From NCBI RefSeq assembly GCF_001544075.1, contig NZ_BCNT01000019.1, forward strand, positions 1 to 64,000: a DNA stretch of 64,000 nt, read 5' to 3'. Both the position numbers and the translations under genes were made by a program. This document shows, in pieces, positions 1-9,194 of this stretch. Positions within the stretch are counted from its first letter, which is position 1. Each line of letters begins with the position of its first letter. The DNA is from Comamonas terrae (GTDB lineage Bacteria > Pseudomonadota > Gammaproteobacteria > Burkholderiales > Burkholderiaceae_C). Under the pieces are notes generated by a model. The model did not search any database. It worked only from the letters and a program-made list of their open reading frames with translations, and was not told the DNA's origin.

Positions 1-2
1 TT

Positions 3-359
3 GCCGCACCGGCCAAGAAGGCTGCTGCGCCCAAGGCCGCCGCCAAGGCTCCTGCCAAGAAGGCTGCTGCTCCCAAGGCCGCCGCCCCCGCCAAGAAGGC
101 TGCTGCGCCCAAGGCCGCCGCCAAGGCTCCGGTCGCCAAGAAGGCCGCCGCACCCAAGGCCGCGGCCCCCGCCAAGAAGGCTGCTGCGCCCAAGGCCGCT
201 GCCAAGGCTCCGGTCGCCAAGAAGGCGGCTGCTCCCAAGGCTGCTGCAAAGAAGGTGGCGGCGCCCGCTCCCGCACCTGCAGAGGCACCTGCACCGATCG
301 CACAGACCCGTCTGGCGCCTCAGGCTGCATGGCCCTTCCCTACCGGCAACAAGCCCTGA
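3..359 (+). CDS. histone H1-like Ala/Lys/Pro-rich protein (C-terminal part)
   Basis: The gene enters from the left edge, so the start is not visible. The readable 118 residues are tandem units of the kind PAKKAAAPKAAAKAP, followed by a short non-repetitive tail ending in FPTGNKP before TGA. Such lysine/alanine tails belong to the bacterial histone H1-like nucleoid proteins and should bind DNA non-specifically through positive charge; that role is inferred from composition. The DNA itself is a tandem repeat of about 15 codons, so repeat number may vary between strains. A strong two-way terminator follows. Confidence 0.75.
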   Translation, partial: AAPAKKAAAPKAAAKAPAKKAAAPKAAAPAKKAAAPKAAAKAPVAKKAAAPKAAAPAKKAAAPKAAAKAPVAKKAAAPKAAAKKVAAPAPAPAEAPAPIAQTRLAPQAAWPFPTGNKP

Positions 360-391
360 GCCTCCCCGGGCTCTGCATGCCCCGATCCCGG

Positions 392-434
392 GGCATAAAA
401 AACCGGCATCTTGGAGGGCCGGTTTTTTTATGCC
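392..434. terminator. bidirectional intrinsic terminator
   Basis: An inverted repeat with arms GGCATAAAAAACCGGC and GCCGGTTTTTTTATGCC surrounds a short loop. It has A/T tracts on both sides, so it can stop transcripts from the histone-like gene (plus) and the PfkB kinase gene (minus), which converge here. Confidence 0.9.
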
Positions 435-452
435 GGAGTCCGCCGCATCAGT

Positions 453-1355
453 TCATGGCTGCACGAAATCCAGCACATAGTTCTGCGGGCCGCGATGGGC
501 GATTTTCAGCGCGCCCATGCGGTTGCCCAGCTCGGCGCAACGCACCAGATCCCAGCCGCGCTCCAGGCCGAACAGCAGGGCTCCGCGCCAGGCGTCGCCG
601 CAGCCCGTGGGATCCACAATGGCCGCCGGCTTGACAGATGCCACCGCCGTCCTGCGGCCATCCTCCCAGACCTCGCAGCCTTGCGCACCCAGTGTGACGA
701 TCAGCCCGCGGACCTTGCGCGAGATCTCATCCAGGCTCCAGCCGGTGCGCTCGCACAGCATCTTGCCTTCGTAGTCGTTGACCGCCACCCAGTCGGCCTG
801 TTCGATGAAGGCCTTGAGCTCTTCGCCGTTGAACATCGGCAGGCCCTGGCCCGGATCGAAGACGAACGGGATGCCTGCGGCCTTGAACTGGGCCGCGTGC
901 TCGATCATGGCCTGCCGGCCATCAGGTGCGATGATGCCGACCTTGACCTGCGCCGCCATCCCGGGTGTGATCACGTTTCCGTGCGCCTGCATCATGGCAC
1001 CGGGGTGGAAGGCCGTGATCTGGTTGTTGTCGCGGTCCGTCATGATCATGCACTGGGCCGTATGCGTGTCCTGCAGCTGGCCCACATGCGCGGTCTCGAT
1101 GCCCAGTGCCTGCAAATGGCCGACATAGTCCGCACCGTCACTGCCCACCATGGCCATGGGCCAGGCATCGCCGCCCAGCAGGCGCAGGCTGTAGGCGATG
1201 TTGCCGGCACAGCCGCCAAAGTCGCGGCGCAGCGTGGGCACCAGGAACGACACATTGAGGATGTGCAGCTGGTCGGGAAGGATCTGGTCCGCAAAACGAC
1301 CTTCGAAGGTCATGATGTTGTCGAATGCCAGCGATCCGCAGATCAAAGCGGCCAT
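453..1355 (-). CDS. PfkB-family carbohydrate/nucleoside kinase
   Basis: The 300-aa product starts MAALICGSLAFDN. It has a ribokinase-fold N-terminal glycine motif (GGCAGN, residues 47-52) and the PfkB signature 2 with the catalytic aspartate (DPTGCGDAW, from residue 248; Asp254). The family phosphorylates sugars or nucleosides such as ribose or adenosine with ATP in the cytoplasm. The substrate cannot be read from sequence; the closest style is the adenosine-kinase-like group. The start was chosen at the first Met before the conserved GSLAFD strand; the longer open frame upstream is shadow. It is the last gene of a minus-strand run and ends at a shared terminator. Confidence 0.85.
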   Translation of the reverse strand: MAALICGSLAFDNIMTFEGRFADQILPDQLHILNVSFLVPTLRRDFGGCAGNIAYSLRLLGGDAWPMAMVGSDGADYVGHLQALGIETAHVGQLQDTHTAQCMIMTDRDNNQITAFHPGAMMQAHGNVITPGMAAQVKVGIIAPDGRQAMIEHAAQFKAAGIPFVFDPGQGLPMFNGEELKAFIEQADWVAVNDYEGKMLCERTGWSLDEISRKVRGLIVTLGAQGCEVWEDGRRTAVASVKPAAIVDPTGCGDAWRGALLFGLERGWDLVRCAELGNRMGALKIAHRGPQNYVLDFVQP

Positions 1356-1381
1356 GATGTTGTTCGCTTTCTTGTTGAAAT

Positions 1382-2626
1382 TTAGGGATAAAAAACCAGG
1401 GCGCGGTAGCCCGCCACGGGCGCAGGCAGTTCCTGCACCTGCACCGGCACGCTGACGCTCCATTCCTCGCGCGCGCCCAGCTGCGCTGGTGCCCCCAGGG
1501 GAACCAGCTCGACCACGCGGCGCAGCAGCGGCTTGTCCTGCGCATCGGTCAGCGTCAGCTCCGCCACGGGCGTGGCCACCGGTACCTCGGAGCGGTTTTC
1601 CAGACTCAGGCTCCACAGATACTGGCGCTGGCCAGGCAACTGCCTGAAGCCCGAGCTGCTGATGACCACATCGGCAATCTCGCGGCGCGCCTGCAGCTTG
1701 CAGCCTGCGGCCAGGCACATGGTGCGCAGCACCGGCTGCAGCGCCGGATATTGCACGGCCAGCGCATCGCGCTTTTGCCACAGCATCTGCGTGGCAAGGC
1801 TGGCCGCCGCCGCCACACAGCCCAGCAGCAGCACGCCGCGCACCGTTGCGCTGTGCCAGAAGGCCTGGCGACGGGCCTGGCGCACAAAGCCGGGCTCGGC
1901 CTGCGCGGTACCGGCCTCATCAGGCGCCTGCATCCCAAGCTCGCCATCGTCGTCCTGCCCAGCCTGGTCCGGGCGGCGCACATGCGGCGTGCCGTCGGTC
2001 CATGCAGGAGACGGGCCGGATAAAGATGCCTCAGGAGCCGGCGTGTCCTGCACGGAAGGCGGTGCCGGAAATGCCGGCGGCTGCGATCCGGGCCGGGCCG
2101 GCTCCCGCTCTCCACGCACATGCCGCCCATCGTTGCCATGCAGAGGCCTGGACTGGTCGACAAACGACGGCTCGAACAAGGATTCAAGAAAGGGCTCGTC
2201 ACCCGAAGGCTGGCGCTCCTGCGTATCCGGCGCGACCCTGGTTACGGGCTTTGCATCGATGCTTTCTTCGGCAGCCGTGCCGGCGGAATCGGGCAAGGCG
2301 GCAGCCTGCGCATCCGCCAAAGTGCCGAAACCCGGTTCAGGGGCGCCAGATGCCTCCGACGGCGCCATGGATTGATCCACCGCATTTTTTTCGGCGGCAT
2401 CTGCAGGGACTGGCGCGGGGGCCGACCGGTGCGGCCGGTCCGGCGGGATGCCTCCCCGTGCCGCGGCAATTTGCAGCACCTCGTCCGGCAGCTCCAGCAG
2501 GTCCAGCGAGGCATCAAAGACGTTCTGGCAGATGCCACAGCGCACCCAGCCCTGCGAGATGCGCAGCTGATCGGCCACCACTTTGAAGCGGGTTCCACAG
2601 GAGGGGCAACGGGTGATCTGGGTCAT
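1382..2626 (-). CDS. zinc-ribbon and DUF3426 membrane protein
   Basis: The 414-aa protein opens with an MJ0042-type zinc ribbon in which Cys7, Cys10, Cys30 and Cys33 form two CxxC knuckles. A long acidic, Pro/Ala-rich low-complexity region of about 200 residues follows. Then comes one hydrophobic segment near residue 250-270 and a C-terminal DUF3426 domain, probably periplasmic, ending in ALVFYP. The function is unknown. The combination is typical of Burkholderiales, where it sits beside prmA as here. It starts about 70 bases after the prmA stop and is followed 26 bases later by the PfkB gene. Confidence 0.8.
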   Translation of the reverse strand: MTQITRCPSCGTRFKVVADQLRISQGWVRCGICQNVFDASLDLLELPDEVLQIAAARGGIPPDRPHRSAPAPVPADAAEKNAVDQSMAPSEASGAPEPGFGTLADAQAAALPDSAGTAAEESIDAKPVTRVAPDTQERQPSGDEPFLESLFEPSFVDQSRPLHGNDGRHVRGEREPARPGSQPPAFPAPPSVQDTPAPEASLSGPSPAWTDGTPHVRRPDQAGQDDDGELGMQAPDEAGTAQAEPGFVRQARRQAFWHSATVRGVLLLGCVAAAASLATQMLWQKRDALAVQYPALQPVLRTMCLAAGCKLQARREIADVVISSSGFRQLPGQRQYLWSLSLENRSEVPVATPVAELTLTDAQDKPLLRRVVELVPLGAPAQLGAREEWSVSVPVQVQELPAPVAGYRALVFYP

Positions 2627-2694
2627 CGATTGGCAATTGTAGGCAGGAGCATGGGTTCGCCAGGGCAGATGCAGCGAACCCGCACGTCGCGCGA

Positions 2695-3585
2695 TCAGGC
2701 CGGGCGCTGCGCCGTCATCAGGATCCAGCCGTCCTCGCTGTCGGCCACCTCCAGCTTCAGATAAGGCGCATAGGCCTGCTTGAGTTCGTCGGCCTGGCGC
2801 TCCAGGATACCGGCCAGCACCAGACTGCCGCCGGCCGCGACGCGGCCGCACAGCAGCGGAGCCAGCACTTTCAGCGGCGTGGCCAGGATGTTGGCCAGCA
2901 CGGTCTGGTACTCGCCCTCGGCCGCATCGGGCAGGCCCGACCTGAGCTGCACGTGGTTGGCGCTGGCGTTGTAGTTGGTGGATTCCACGGCCGCGGGGTC
3001 GATGTCCACGGCATCGATTTGCGTGGCACCGAACTTGGCCGCGCCGATGGCCAGGATGCCGGAGCCGCAGCCATAGTCCAGCGTGCGCCCCAGCGAGCCC
3101 TGGGGCTGGCGTGCAATCCAGCGCAGGCACATGCGCGTGGTGGGATGCGTGCCGGTGCCGAAGGCCAGGCCCGGATCGAGGCGGATGCTGACCCTGGCCT
3201 GCTCGGGCAGCTCATGCCAGCTCGGCACGATCCAGAAATCGGGCGTGATGTCCACGGGCGCAAATTGCGATTGCGTCAGGCGCACCCAGTCCTGCTCGGG
3301 CACCGGCTTGACGGCCAGCACCGAGCAGCCTTCGAAGAAATCCTGCGGCTCCAGCAGCGCACAGGCCTCGCGGGCCGCCTCCTCGTTGGGGAACAGTGCA
3401 ATCACGCGGCTGCGCTGCCAGCCTTCCTTGGGCGGCGGCATGCCGGGCTCGCCGAACAGTGCCTGTTCGGCCTCGGTTTGCGCATCGGCATCCTCCACCG
3501 AGACGCTCAGCGCATCCAGCGCATCCAGCGCATCGCTGACGGTTTCAACCCGGTCCTCCGGGCACAACAGGCTCAGCTCGAACAT
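2695..3585 (-). CDS. prmA: ribosomal protein L11 methyltransferase
   Basis: The 296-aa SAM-dependent methyltransferase starts MFELSLLCPED, just after a good ribosome-binding site (AAAGGA). The C-terminal half carries the Rossmann motif I (DYGCGSGILAIGAAKFGA), preceded by the PrmA-specific segment FGTGTHPTTRMCL and followed by the NILATPL motif. PrmA trimethylates lysines and the N-terminus of ribosomal protein L11 in the cytoplasm. The N-terminal substrate-recognition domain (residues 1-110) carries an acidic insertion. The gene lies 91 bases after accC on the same strand, the usual Burkholderiales order. Confidence 0.95.
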   Translation of the reverse strand: MFELSLLCPEDRVETVSDALDALDALSVSVEDADAQTEAEQALFGEPGMPPPKEGWQRSRVIALFPNEEAAREACALLEPQDFFEGCSVLAVKPVPEQDWVRLTQSQFAPVDITPDFWIVPSWHELPEQARVSIRLDPGLAFGTGTHPTTRMCLRWIARQPQGSLGRTLDYGCGSGILAIGAAKFGATQIDAVDIDPAAVESTNYNASANHVQLRSGLPDAAEGEYQTVLANILATPLKVLAPLLCGRVAAGGSLVLAGILERQADELKQAYAPYLKLEVADSEDGWILMTAQRPA

Positions 3586-3676
3586 GGGCCATCCTTTCCT
3601 GAAAAACGAAAATGCTGGCCTCCGTTGCCAGAGGCCAGCATGAGATGTCAAAACAGCGCCCGCGGCAGCTGTCTGC

Positions 3677-5035
3677 TCATCGCTTGTTGGTGTTGCGGTG
3701 CGTCAGCCACTCTTCCAGATAGTGGATGTTGGTGCCGCCTTCGATGAACTTGGCATCCACCATCAGGTCCTGGTGCAGCGGAATATTGGTGTTGATGCCT
3801 TCCACCACCGTCTCCAGCAGCGCCGTGCGCATGCGGGCGATAGCCTGCTCGCGCGTGTCGCCGTAGGCGATGATCTTGCCGATCATGGAGTCGTAGTTGG
3901 GCGGCACGAAGTAGTTGTTGTACACGTGCGAGTCCACGCGCACGCCGGGGCCGCCGGGGGCGTGCCACATGGTGATGCGGCCGGGCGAGGGAATGAACTT
4001 GTACGGATCCTCGGCGTTCACGCGGCATTCGATGGCGTGGCCCTTGAACTCGATCTGGCGCTGGGTGTAGGGCAGCTTCTCGCCGGCGGCGATCATGATC
4101 TGGGTGCGCACGATGTCCACGCCCGTGATCAGCTCGGAGATCGGATGCTCCACCTGAACGCGGGTGTTCATCTCGATGAAGTAGAACTCGCCGTTTTCGT
4201 AGAGGAACTCGAAGGTACCCGCACCGCGGTAGCCGATCTTCTTGCAGGCGGCCACGCAGCGCTCGCCGATCTTCTCGATCAGGCGGCGGGGGATGCCGGG
4301 GGCCGGCGCTTCCTCGATCACCTTCTGGTGGCGGCGCTGCATGGAGCAGTCACGCTCGCCCAGGTAGATGGCATTCTTGTAGGTATCGGCCAGCACCTGA
4401 ATTTCCACGTGGCGGGGATTCTGCAAGTACTTTTCCATGTAGACGGCCGGGTTGCCGAAGGCTGCGGCAGCCTCGGCCTTGGTCATCTGCACGGCATTGA
4501 TCAGCGCGGCTTCGGTATGCACCACGCGCATGCCGCGGCCGCCGCCGCCGCCGGAGGCCTTGATGATCACGGGATAGCCGATGGCCTTGGCGATGCGCTT
4601 GATCAGTGCCGGATCGTCGGGCAGCTCGCCGTCCGAGCCGGGCACGCAGGGCACGCCCGCCTTGATCATGGCCTGCTTGGCCGAGACCTTGTCGCCCATG
4701 GTGCGGATGTTCTCGGGCGTCGGGCCGATGAAGGTGAAGCCGCTCTTTTCCACGCGCTCGGCAAAGTCGGCGTTCTCTGAGAGAAAGCCGTAGCCGGGAT
4801 GGATGGCTTCCGCATCGGTCACCTCGGCGGCCGAAATGATGGCCGGCATGTTGAGGTAGGACAGCGGAGACGGTGCCGGGCCGATGCACACGGCCTCATC
4901 GGCCAGCTTGACATACTTGGCATCGCGGTCGGCTTCGGAATACACCATCACCGCCTTGATACCCAGTTCGCGGCAAGCGCGCTGGATGCGCAGGGCGATC
5001 TCGCCCCGGTTGGCAACCAAAATTTTCTTAAACAT
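3677..5035 (-). CDS. accC: acetyl-CoA carboxylase, biotin carboxylase subunit
   Basis: The 452-aa product starts [17 protein letters not shown], after a GAGGAA ribosome-binding site. It has the biotin-carboxylase N-terminal domain, an ATP-grasp fold with the glycine-rich loop ([11 protein letters not shown]), and the catalytic strand [10 protein letters not shown]. It carboxylates biotin on AccB with bicarbonate and ATP, the first half-reaction of fatty acid synthesis. Length matches the family. It is separated from accB by 207 bases, wider than the usual few bases. Confidence 0.97.
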   Translation of the reverse strand: MFKKILVANRGEIALRIQRACRELGIKAVMVYSEADRDAKYVKLADEAVCIGPAPSPLSYLNMPAIISAAEVTDAEAIHPGYGFLSENADFAERVEKSGFTFIGPTPENIRTMGDKVSAKQAMIKAGVPCVPGSDGELPDDPALIKRIAKAIGYPVIIKASGGGGGRGMRVVHTEAALINAVQMTKAEAAAAFGNPAVYMEKYLQNPRHVEIQVLADTYKNAIYLGERDCSMQRRHQKVIEEAPAPGIPRRLIEKIGERCVAACKKIGYRGAGTFEFLYENGEFYFIEMNTRVQVEHPISELITGVDIVRTQIMIAAGEKLPYTQRQIEFKGHAIECRVNAEDPYKFIPSPGRITMWHAPGGPGVRVDSHVYNNYFVPPNYDSMIGKIIAYGDTREQAIARMRTALLETVVEGINTNIPLHQDLMVDAKFIEGGTNIHYLEEWLTHRNTNKR

Positions 5036-5242
5036 GAAGTTCCTCGCAGCTTGGCGCCTGTGCCGGGGCACAGGCCACTGCCAATGACTCACGACTTGCG
5101 CAAATCCGGTTCAGGCAGGGCGTCCATCCTGGGGATGCGCCCTTTGCGCCCGCTTGTTCGCGCAAATACAACTCAGTCGCGCTGCCCATGGCATGCGCGC
5201 CTTGGCGTCGGGCTGCCGGCAGCCTGCAACGCCTCAAGCCCA
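5036..5242. other. 207-base accB-accC spacer
   Basis: No convincing gene is seen. An imperfect hairpin (GGGCGTCCATCC with GGATGCGCCC, about 5118-5142) lies in the middle. The spacer may contain a second promoter or an RNA-processing site for accC. Confidence 0.5.
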
Positions 5243-5704
5243 TCACTCGATCACGAACAGGGGTTGGCCGTATTCGACAGCCTGGCCGTTCTCGCCCAGG
5301 ATGCGCACGATGGTGCCGCTCTTGTCGGCTTCGATTTCGTTGAGAATCTTCATCGCTTCCACGATGCAGATGGTGTCGCCTTCCTTGACCTGGCTGCCCA
5401 CGTCCACAAAGGGCTTGGCGCCGGGGCTGGAAGCGCGGTAGAAGGTGCCGACCATGGGGGACTTGACCACATGGCCTTCCACTGCGGCGGCCGCAGCGGG
5501 AGCTGCTGCCGCAACAGGCGCAGCTGCCGCCACCGGAGCCGCCACAACGGGAGCCGCCTGAACAGGCGCAGCCACATACTGCTGCACGACCGCGCCATCG
5601 CTCTTGACGATACGGACCTTGCCCTCTGCTTCGGTGATCTCCAGTTCCGAAACATTCGATTCGGATACCAGGTCAATGAGGGTCTTGAGTTTTCGCAAAT
5701 CCAT
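5243..5704 (-). CDS. accB: acetyl-CoA carboxylase, biotin carboxyl carrier protein
   Basis: The 153-aa protein begins [16 protein letters not shown]. It has a flexible Ala/Pro/Val linker at residues 45-75 and a C-terminal biotinyl domain with the EAMKI motif; Lys119 is the biotin attachment site. It shuttles carboxybiotin between AccC and the carboxyltransferase. A GGAG ribosome-binding site precedes the start, and an inverted repeat lies 28 bases upstream. In many Burkholderiales aroQ sits directly upstream; here a thioredoxin-like gene takes that position. Confidence 0.97.
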   Translation of the reverse strand: MDLRKLKTLIDLVSESNVSELEITEAEGKVRIVKSDGAVVQQYVAAPVQAAPVVAAPVAAAAPVAAAAPAAAAAVEGHVVKSPMVGTFYRASSPGAKPFVDVGSQVKEGDTICIVEAMKILNEIEADKSGTIVRILGENGQAVEYGQPLFVIE

Positions 5705-5731
5705 GGGAGCTCCAGCGGCTTAGAAACTAAA

Positions 5732-5762
5732 TAGGGCGCGAATTTACCTCAATTTCGCCCTA
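5732..5762. promoter_or_regulatory. inverted repeat in accB leader
   Basis: Arms TAGGGCG and CGCCCTA, with further AATT symmetry inside, flank a short AT-rich centre and end 28 bases before the accB start. This could be an operator, or a hairpin in the accB 5' leader followed on the minus strand by TATTTAG. Its function is not known. Confidence 0.4.
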
Positions 5763-5849
5763 CTGCGTGCATTCGCACACATTTTTCACCAACACCACTA
5801 TGGAATTGTGCATTCCATACACCTTTTCGGCGGGCTCCTGGCAGCAACA

Positions 5850-6425
5850 TCAGCGTTTCAGGGTCCAATCCGCAAGATCTTCGCTGGACAATTCGCCTAT
5901 TTTACGTTGCCGCAGGTTTCCCTTCGGATCGATCAGCACCGTGAAAGGCAACCCTCCCTGCAGGTTGCCCAGAGCCCGCGTCAACCCGAGGCCGCCCTGC
6001 ATGGCCAGGGCCACCGGGTATTGCACGGGCTGGCGCGCCAGGAAGCGGCTCACGGCCTCCGCCTTGTCAACGGCCAGGCCGATGACCTGGATACCATGCT
6101 GCGCGGAGCGCCCCGCGAACTCGCTGAGCATGGGCATTTCCTTGACGCAGGGCGGGCACCAGGTGGCCCAGAAGTTGACCAGCACCCATTTGCCGCGCCA
6201 GTCGGACATGGCAAACGGTTTGCCGTCCGGCGTTTCCAGATGTTGCTCCCACAACTGCTGTTCGGCACCAGAGCCCACGGCCTGCGGGCCGCCGCGCTTC
6301 CAGGCCACGGCAGCGCCGGCCGCTGCGGCGGCCACTGCCACGGCGCCTGTAAGCCAGAGGCGGCGGGAAGCGGGAGAGGCCTGGCTTGCGGTCTGCCCGG
6401 GCTGGGAATCGCGCTGCTCAGTCAT
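5850..6425 (-). CDS. TlpA-like membrane-anchored thiol-disulfide oxidoreductase
   Basis: The 191-aa protein has an N-terminal membrane anchor (residues about 22-44, Ala/Val-rich after RRLW). A periplasmic thioredoxin fold follows, with the redox motif WCPPC at residues 89-93 within VNFWATWCPPC. Proteins of this TlpA/ResA type reduce disulfides in the periplasm, for example during cytochrome c maturation; the specific partner is unknown. Its start overlaps the stop of the upstream 209-aa gene by 8 bases, so the two are probably co-translated. Confidence 0.88.
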   Translation of the reverse strand: MTEQRDSQPGQTASQASPASRRLWLTGAVAVAAAAAGAAVAWKRGGPQAVGSGAEQQLWEQHLETPDGKPFAMSDWRGKWVLVNFWATWCPPCVKEMPMLSEFAGRSAQHGIQVIGLAVDKAEAVSRFLARQPVQYPVALAMQGGLGLTRALGNLQGGLPFTVLIDPKGNLRQRKIGELSSEDLADWTLKR

Positions 6426-7047
6426 GATCGGCCTCCGCGGCCTGGGAAGCCTTCAGGTCGTCCTGCATGCGCTTCCTCAGCGCCTGCGCATCGCCGCGCT
6501 GGCTCTGCCCGCGGCTGTCGGGCCTCATTGCTCCGCGCATATCGTCATGGTCGTAAATCATCAGGTGCACGCCCACCTCCTCATGCAGCGGCTTGCAAAA
6601 GGCATGGATGCTCAGCGCCTCCACGTTCTGGCCGTGGAAGCCGGTGACGGTGCTGGGCTCGTAGTTCACATGGTTGTTGATCAGCGCGATTTCGGCGGAC
6701 TTGGGATCGTCGCAGAAGAGCTGCAGATAGATGTCGGACTGGCGCGTGGCCGTGCCGCGCCAGACCGCGCCGGCGATATAGGGACGGAACTGCGCCATCC
6801 GCTCCATCCAGACCAGCGCCAGCTCGCGCAGCGCCAGCAGTTCCTGCGGCTGCGTGTCGGCGCAGAACAGCGCAATGTATTCGCGCACGGCGTCCTCGAG
6901 CTGCTCGTTGTCGGGCAGGGCCGAGCGGGCCGGCAGGCCGAGCTGGCGCACGGCGCGGTGCTTGGCCGCGCCCCATTCCAGCCCCTCCTCCACGACCATG
7001 CGGGCGGCGGTCTGGGCGATTTCAGCAGTCACTTGATCCAGGCTCAT
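6418..7047 (-). CDS. conserved protein of unknown function, 209 aa
   Basis: The predicted start is MSLDQVTAEIAQTAARM. The longer frame beginning 22 codons upstream lacks support. The protein is soluble, with an alpha-helical N-terminal half and a central segment resembling a nucleotidyltransferase-like fold, but I see no diagnostic motif. Neighbours are the TlpA-like gene (8-base overlap) and divergently mpl. Some databases label such mpl-adjacent proteins as UDP-N-acetylmuramate-alanine ligase; nothing here supports that, because there is no P-loop or Mur-ligase domain. Confidence 0.7.
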   Translation of the reverse strand: MSLDQVTAEIAQTAARMVVEEGLEWGAAKHRAVRQLGLPARSALPDNEQLEDAVREYIALFCADTQPQELLALRELALVWMERMAQFRPYIAGAVWRGTATRQSDIYLQLFCDDPKSAEIALINNHVNYEPSTVTGFHGQNVEALSIHAFCKPLHEEVGVHLMIYDHDDMRGAMRPDSRGQSQRGDAQALRKRMQDDLKASQAAEADHD

Positions 7048-7307
7048 AAGGCTTGCACTCTCCAATCCATTGCATTGTGGCCCATGCCCGCTGCAAGGCC
7101 TTTGCGTTTGCACCGCCGTGCCGATGGGCTCACGGTTTTATAGCGTATTGCGCCTTGGAAGCCTGGATTTCAAGGCCTTTTCACATCCGATTTCATACGT
7201 AGCCTGCGCTGGCAGCTCTCTTTTTGACAAGAGTCGTTACCACTGCGCCGGATGCCCAAGGCCATGCTCGGCCATGCGGCAGCCACGCAACCGTAAAATG
7301 CCCGCCC

Positions 7308-8705
7308 ATGCACATACATATTCTGGGCATTTGCGGCACCTTCATGGGAGGCCTTGCCGCCTTGGCACGTGAAGCCGGTCACCGGGTCACCGGTTGCGAT
7401 GCCGGCGTCTATCCCCCCATGAGCGACCAGCTGCGCCAGCTCGGCATCGAGCTGATCGAAGGCTATGGCGCCGACCAGATCGCGCTGCAGCCCGATATGT
7501 ATGTCGTAGGCAATGTGGTCAGCCGCAAGCGGCTGCCCGACGGCTCGCCCAAGTTCCCGCTGATGGAAGCCATTCTGGATACGGGCGCGCCCTATACCAG
7601 CGGCCCGCAGTGGCTGGCCGAGCATGTGCTGCACGGCCGCCATGTACTGGCCGTGGCCGGTACGCACGGCAAGACCACGACCACCTCCATGCTGGCCTGG
7701 GTGCTGGAATGCGCGGGCCTGCAGCCCGGTTTTCTGGTCGGCGGCGTGCCGCTGGACTTCGGCGTTTCGGCCCGCCTGGGTGCCTGGGTGGACGGCCAGG
7801 CCCGGCCGCTGTTCGTGATCGAGGCCGACGAGTACGACACCGCCTTCTTCGACAAGCGCAGCAAGTTCGTCCATTACCGTCCGCGCACGGCCGTGCTCAA
7901 CAATCTGGAATTCGACCACGCCGACATCTTTGACGACCTGGCCGCCATCGAGCGCCAGTTCCACCATCTGGTGCGCACCGTGCCCGGCACGGGCCGCGTG
8001 GTCGTCAACGGGCTGGAGGAAAGCCTGGCCCGCGTGCTCGGCCAGGGCTGCTGGAGCGAGGTGGCCAGCTTTGGCGCCACGGTCAGCGATTTCTGCGCCG
8101 AGGGCGACCCCGGCGACTTCGACGTGCTGCACCGCGGCCGCAAGGTGGCACACCTGTCCTGGTCGCTGACCGGCGTGCACAACCAGCTCAACGCCCTGGC
8201 GGCCATCGCGGCGGCCGACCATGTGGGTGTCTCCGCCGAGCAGGCCTGCGAAGCCCTGTCGCGCTTCCAGAACGTCAAGCGCCGCATGGAGCTGCGCGGC
8301 ACCGTGAACGGCGTGGCCGTCTATGACGACTTCGCCCATCACCCCACGGCCATCCGCACAACGCTGGACGGCCTGCGCCGCAAGCTGGGCGAAGAAGCCC
8401 GCATCCTGGCCGTCTTCGAGCCGCGCAGCAACACCATGAAGCTGGGCACCATGAAATCCCAGTTGCCCTGGTCGCTGGAAAGCGCCGATCTGATCTTCTG
8501 CCACACGGCCGGCCTCGACTGGGACGCCGCCGAAGCCCTGGCTCCGCTGGGCGTGGGCCCGGGCCGGCGCGCCCAGGTGGCCGGCGACATCGATACCCTG
8601 CTCGCCCAGGTCAAGGCCGCAGCCCAACCGGGCGACCATATCGTCTGCATGAGCAACGGGGGCTTTGGCGGCATCCATGCCAAGCTGCTGGCGGCCCTGA
8701 AGTAA
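7308..8705 (+). CDS. mpl: UDP-N-acetylmuramate:L-Ala-gamma-D-Glu-meso-DAP ligase
   Basis: The 465-aa Mur ligase starts MHIHILGICGTFMGG, with the Mpl-type N-terminal dinucleotide fold. The ATP loop is GTHGKTTTT at residues 118-126, and the central-domain motif VIEADEYDTAFFDKRSKF follows. The C-terminal domain includes FAHHPTAIRTTL and EPRSNTMK. Mpl reattaches recovered tripeptide to UDP-MurNAc in peptidoglycan recycling. An in-frame upstream extension is rejected because homologues begin at this Met. A clear terminator follows the stop at once. Confidence 0.95.
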   Translation: MHIHILGICGTFMGGLAALAREAGHRVTGCDAGVYPPMSDQLRQLGIELIEGYGADQIALQPDMYVVGNVVSRKRLPDGSPKFPLMEAILDTGAPYTSGPQWLAEHVLHGRHVLAVAGTHGKTTTTSMLAWVLECAGLQPGFLVGGVPLDFGVSARLGAWVDGQARPLFVIEADEYDTAFFDKRSKFVHYRPRTAVLNNLEFDHADIFDDLAAIERQFHHLVRTVPGTGRVVVNGLEESLARVLGQGCWSEVASFGATVSDFCAEGDPGDFDVLHRGRKVAHLSWSLTGVHNQLNALAAIAAADHVGVSAEQACEALSRFQNVKRRMELRGTVNGVAVYDDFAHHPTAIRTTLDGLRRKLGEEARILAVFEPRSNTMKLGTMKSQLPWSLESADLIFCHTAGLDWDAAEALAPLGVGPGRRAQVAGDIDTLLAQVKAAAQPGDHIVCMSNGGFGGIHAKLLAALK

Positions 8706-8736
8706 AAACACCCGCTGAACCACTCAGCGGGTGTTT
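8706..8736 (+). terminator. mpl intrinsic terminator
   Basis: The 13-base arms AAACACCCGCTGA and TCAGCGGGTGTTT pair perfectly around a 5-base loop, starting at the last base of the mpl stop codon. Confidence 0.85.
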
Positions 8737-8802
8737 GAGAGCACCGCCCCGAAAAACTGGCGTAAACCACGCCAGGGACATCGAGCAAGGGCCTGAGCCG
8801 GC

Positions 8803-8876
8803 CGCGCCGCCCCGCAGCGAAGATGTCGTCCCACTACCGAAGAGGGAGGGGAAGCGGCGCAGCCGCTCAGAAGGTC
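8803..8876 (-). repeat. GC-rich gene-end palindromic repeat
   Basis: Read on the minus strand it starts right after the stop of the 105-aa gene with TCTGAGCGGCTGCGCCGCTT, runs into CCCCTCCCTC, and continues with GGGACGAC and GCGGGGCGGC. The same order of blocks occurs at 20227, 22921, 43152 and 47163. Confidence 0.55.
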
Positions 8877-9194
8877 TCAATAACTGATGGACATCGCCGG
8901 CACATCGACGCAGATCAGCGCCTTGGACAGTACGGCCTGGGCTGCCAGCGCATAGTGGTTGCGCCAGCTCTCGTCGTCGAACAGGCCGGCCCGGCCGCGC
9001 GCCTCGCGTGCCACGACCACCAGCTTGTCGGCCAGCAGCACCTTGCCGGTGGCGCGCAGCGGCTCGCAGTCCAGTTCCACGAACTGCTTGTCCAGCCAGA
9101 GGCGGCCATCTTCCGAACTCAGCGGTGTCAGCGACTGGGTGTCCACCCGGTATTCACGATCAGCATCTAACACCACTATCACTTCATTGCGCAT
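8877..9194 (-). CDS. conserved hypothetical protein, 105 aa
   Basis: A soluble 105-aa protein starting MRNEVIVVLDADREYRVDT, rich in acidic and hydrophobic residues. It has no signal peptide, membrane segment or recognisable motif. Codon use and GC match the neighbours, and a GC-rich repeat begins exactly at its stop, as for other real genes here. I do not recognise the family. Confidence 0.65.
   Translation of the reverse strand: MRNEVIVVLDADREYRVDTQSLTPLSSEDGRLWLDKQFVELDCEPLRATGKVLLADKLVVVAREARGRAGLFDDESWRNHYALAAQAVLSKALICVDVPAMSISY

Noticed and set aside
1-260. Short tandem repeats at the left edge as a possible CRISPR or VNTR
   Set aside because: The repeats are contiguous codons for PAKKAAAPK units in the histone-like protein; there are no spacers.
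5036-5242. 72-codon frame between accB and accC
   Set aside because: No ribosome-binding site, Arg/Ala/Cys-rich random composition, and overlap with the accC start.
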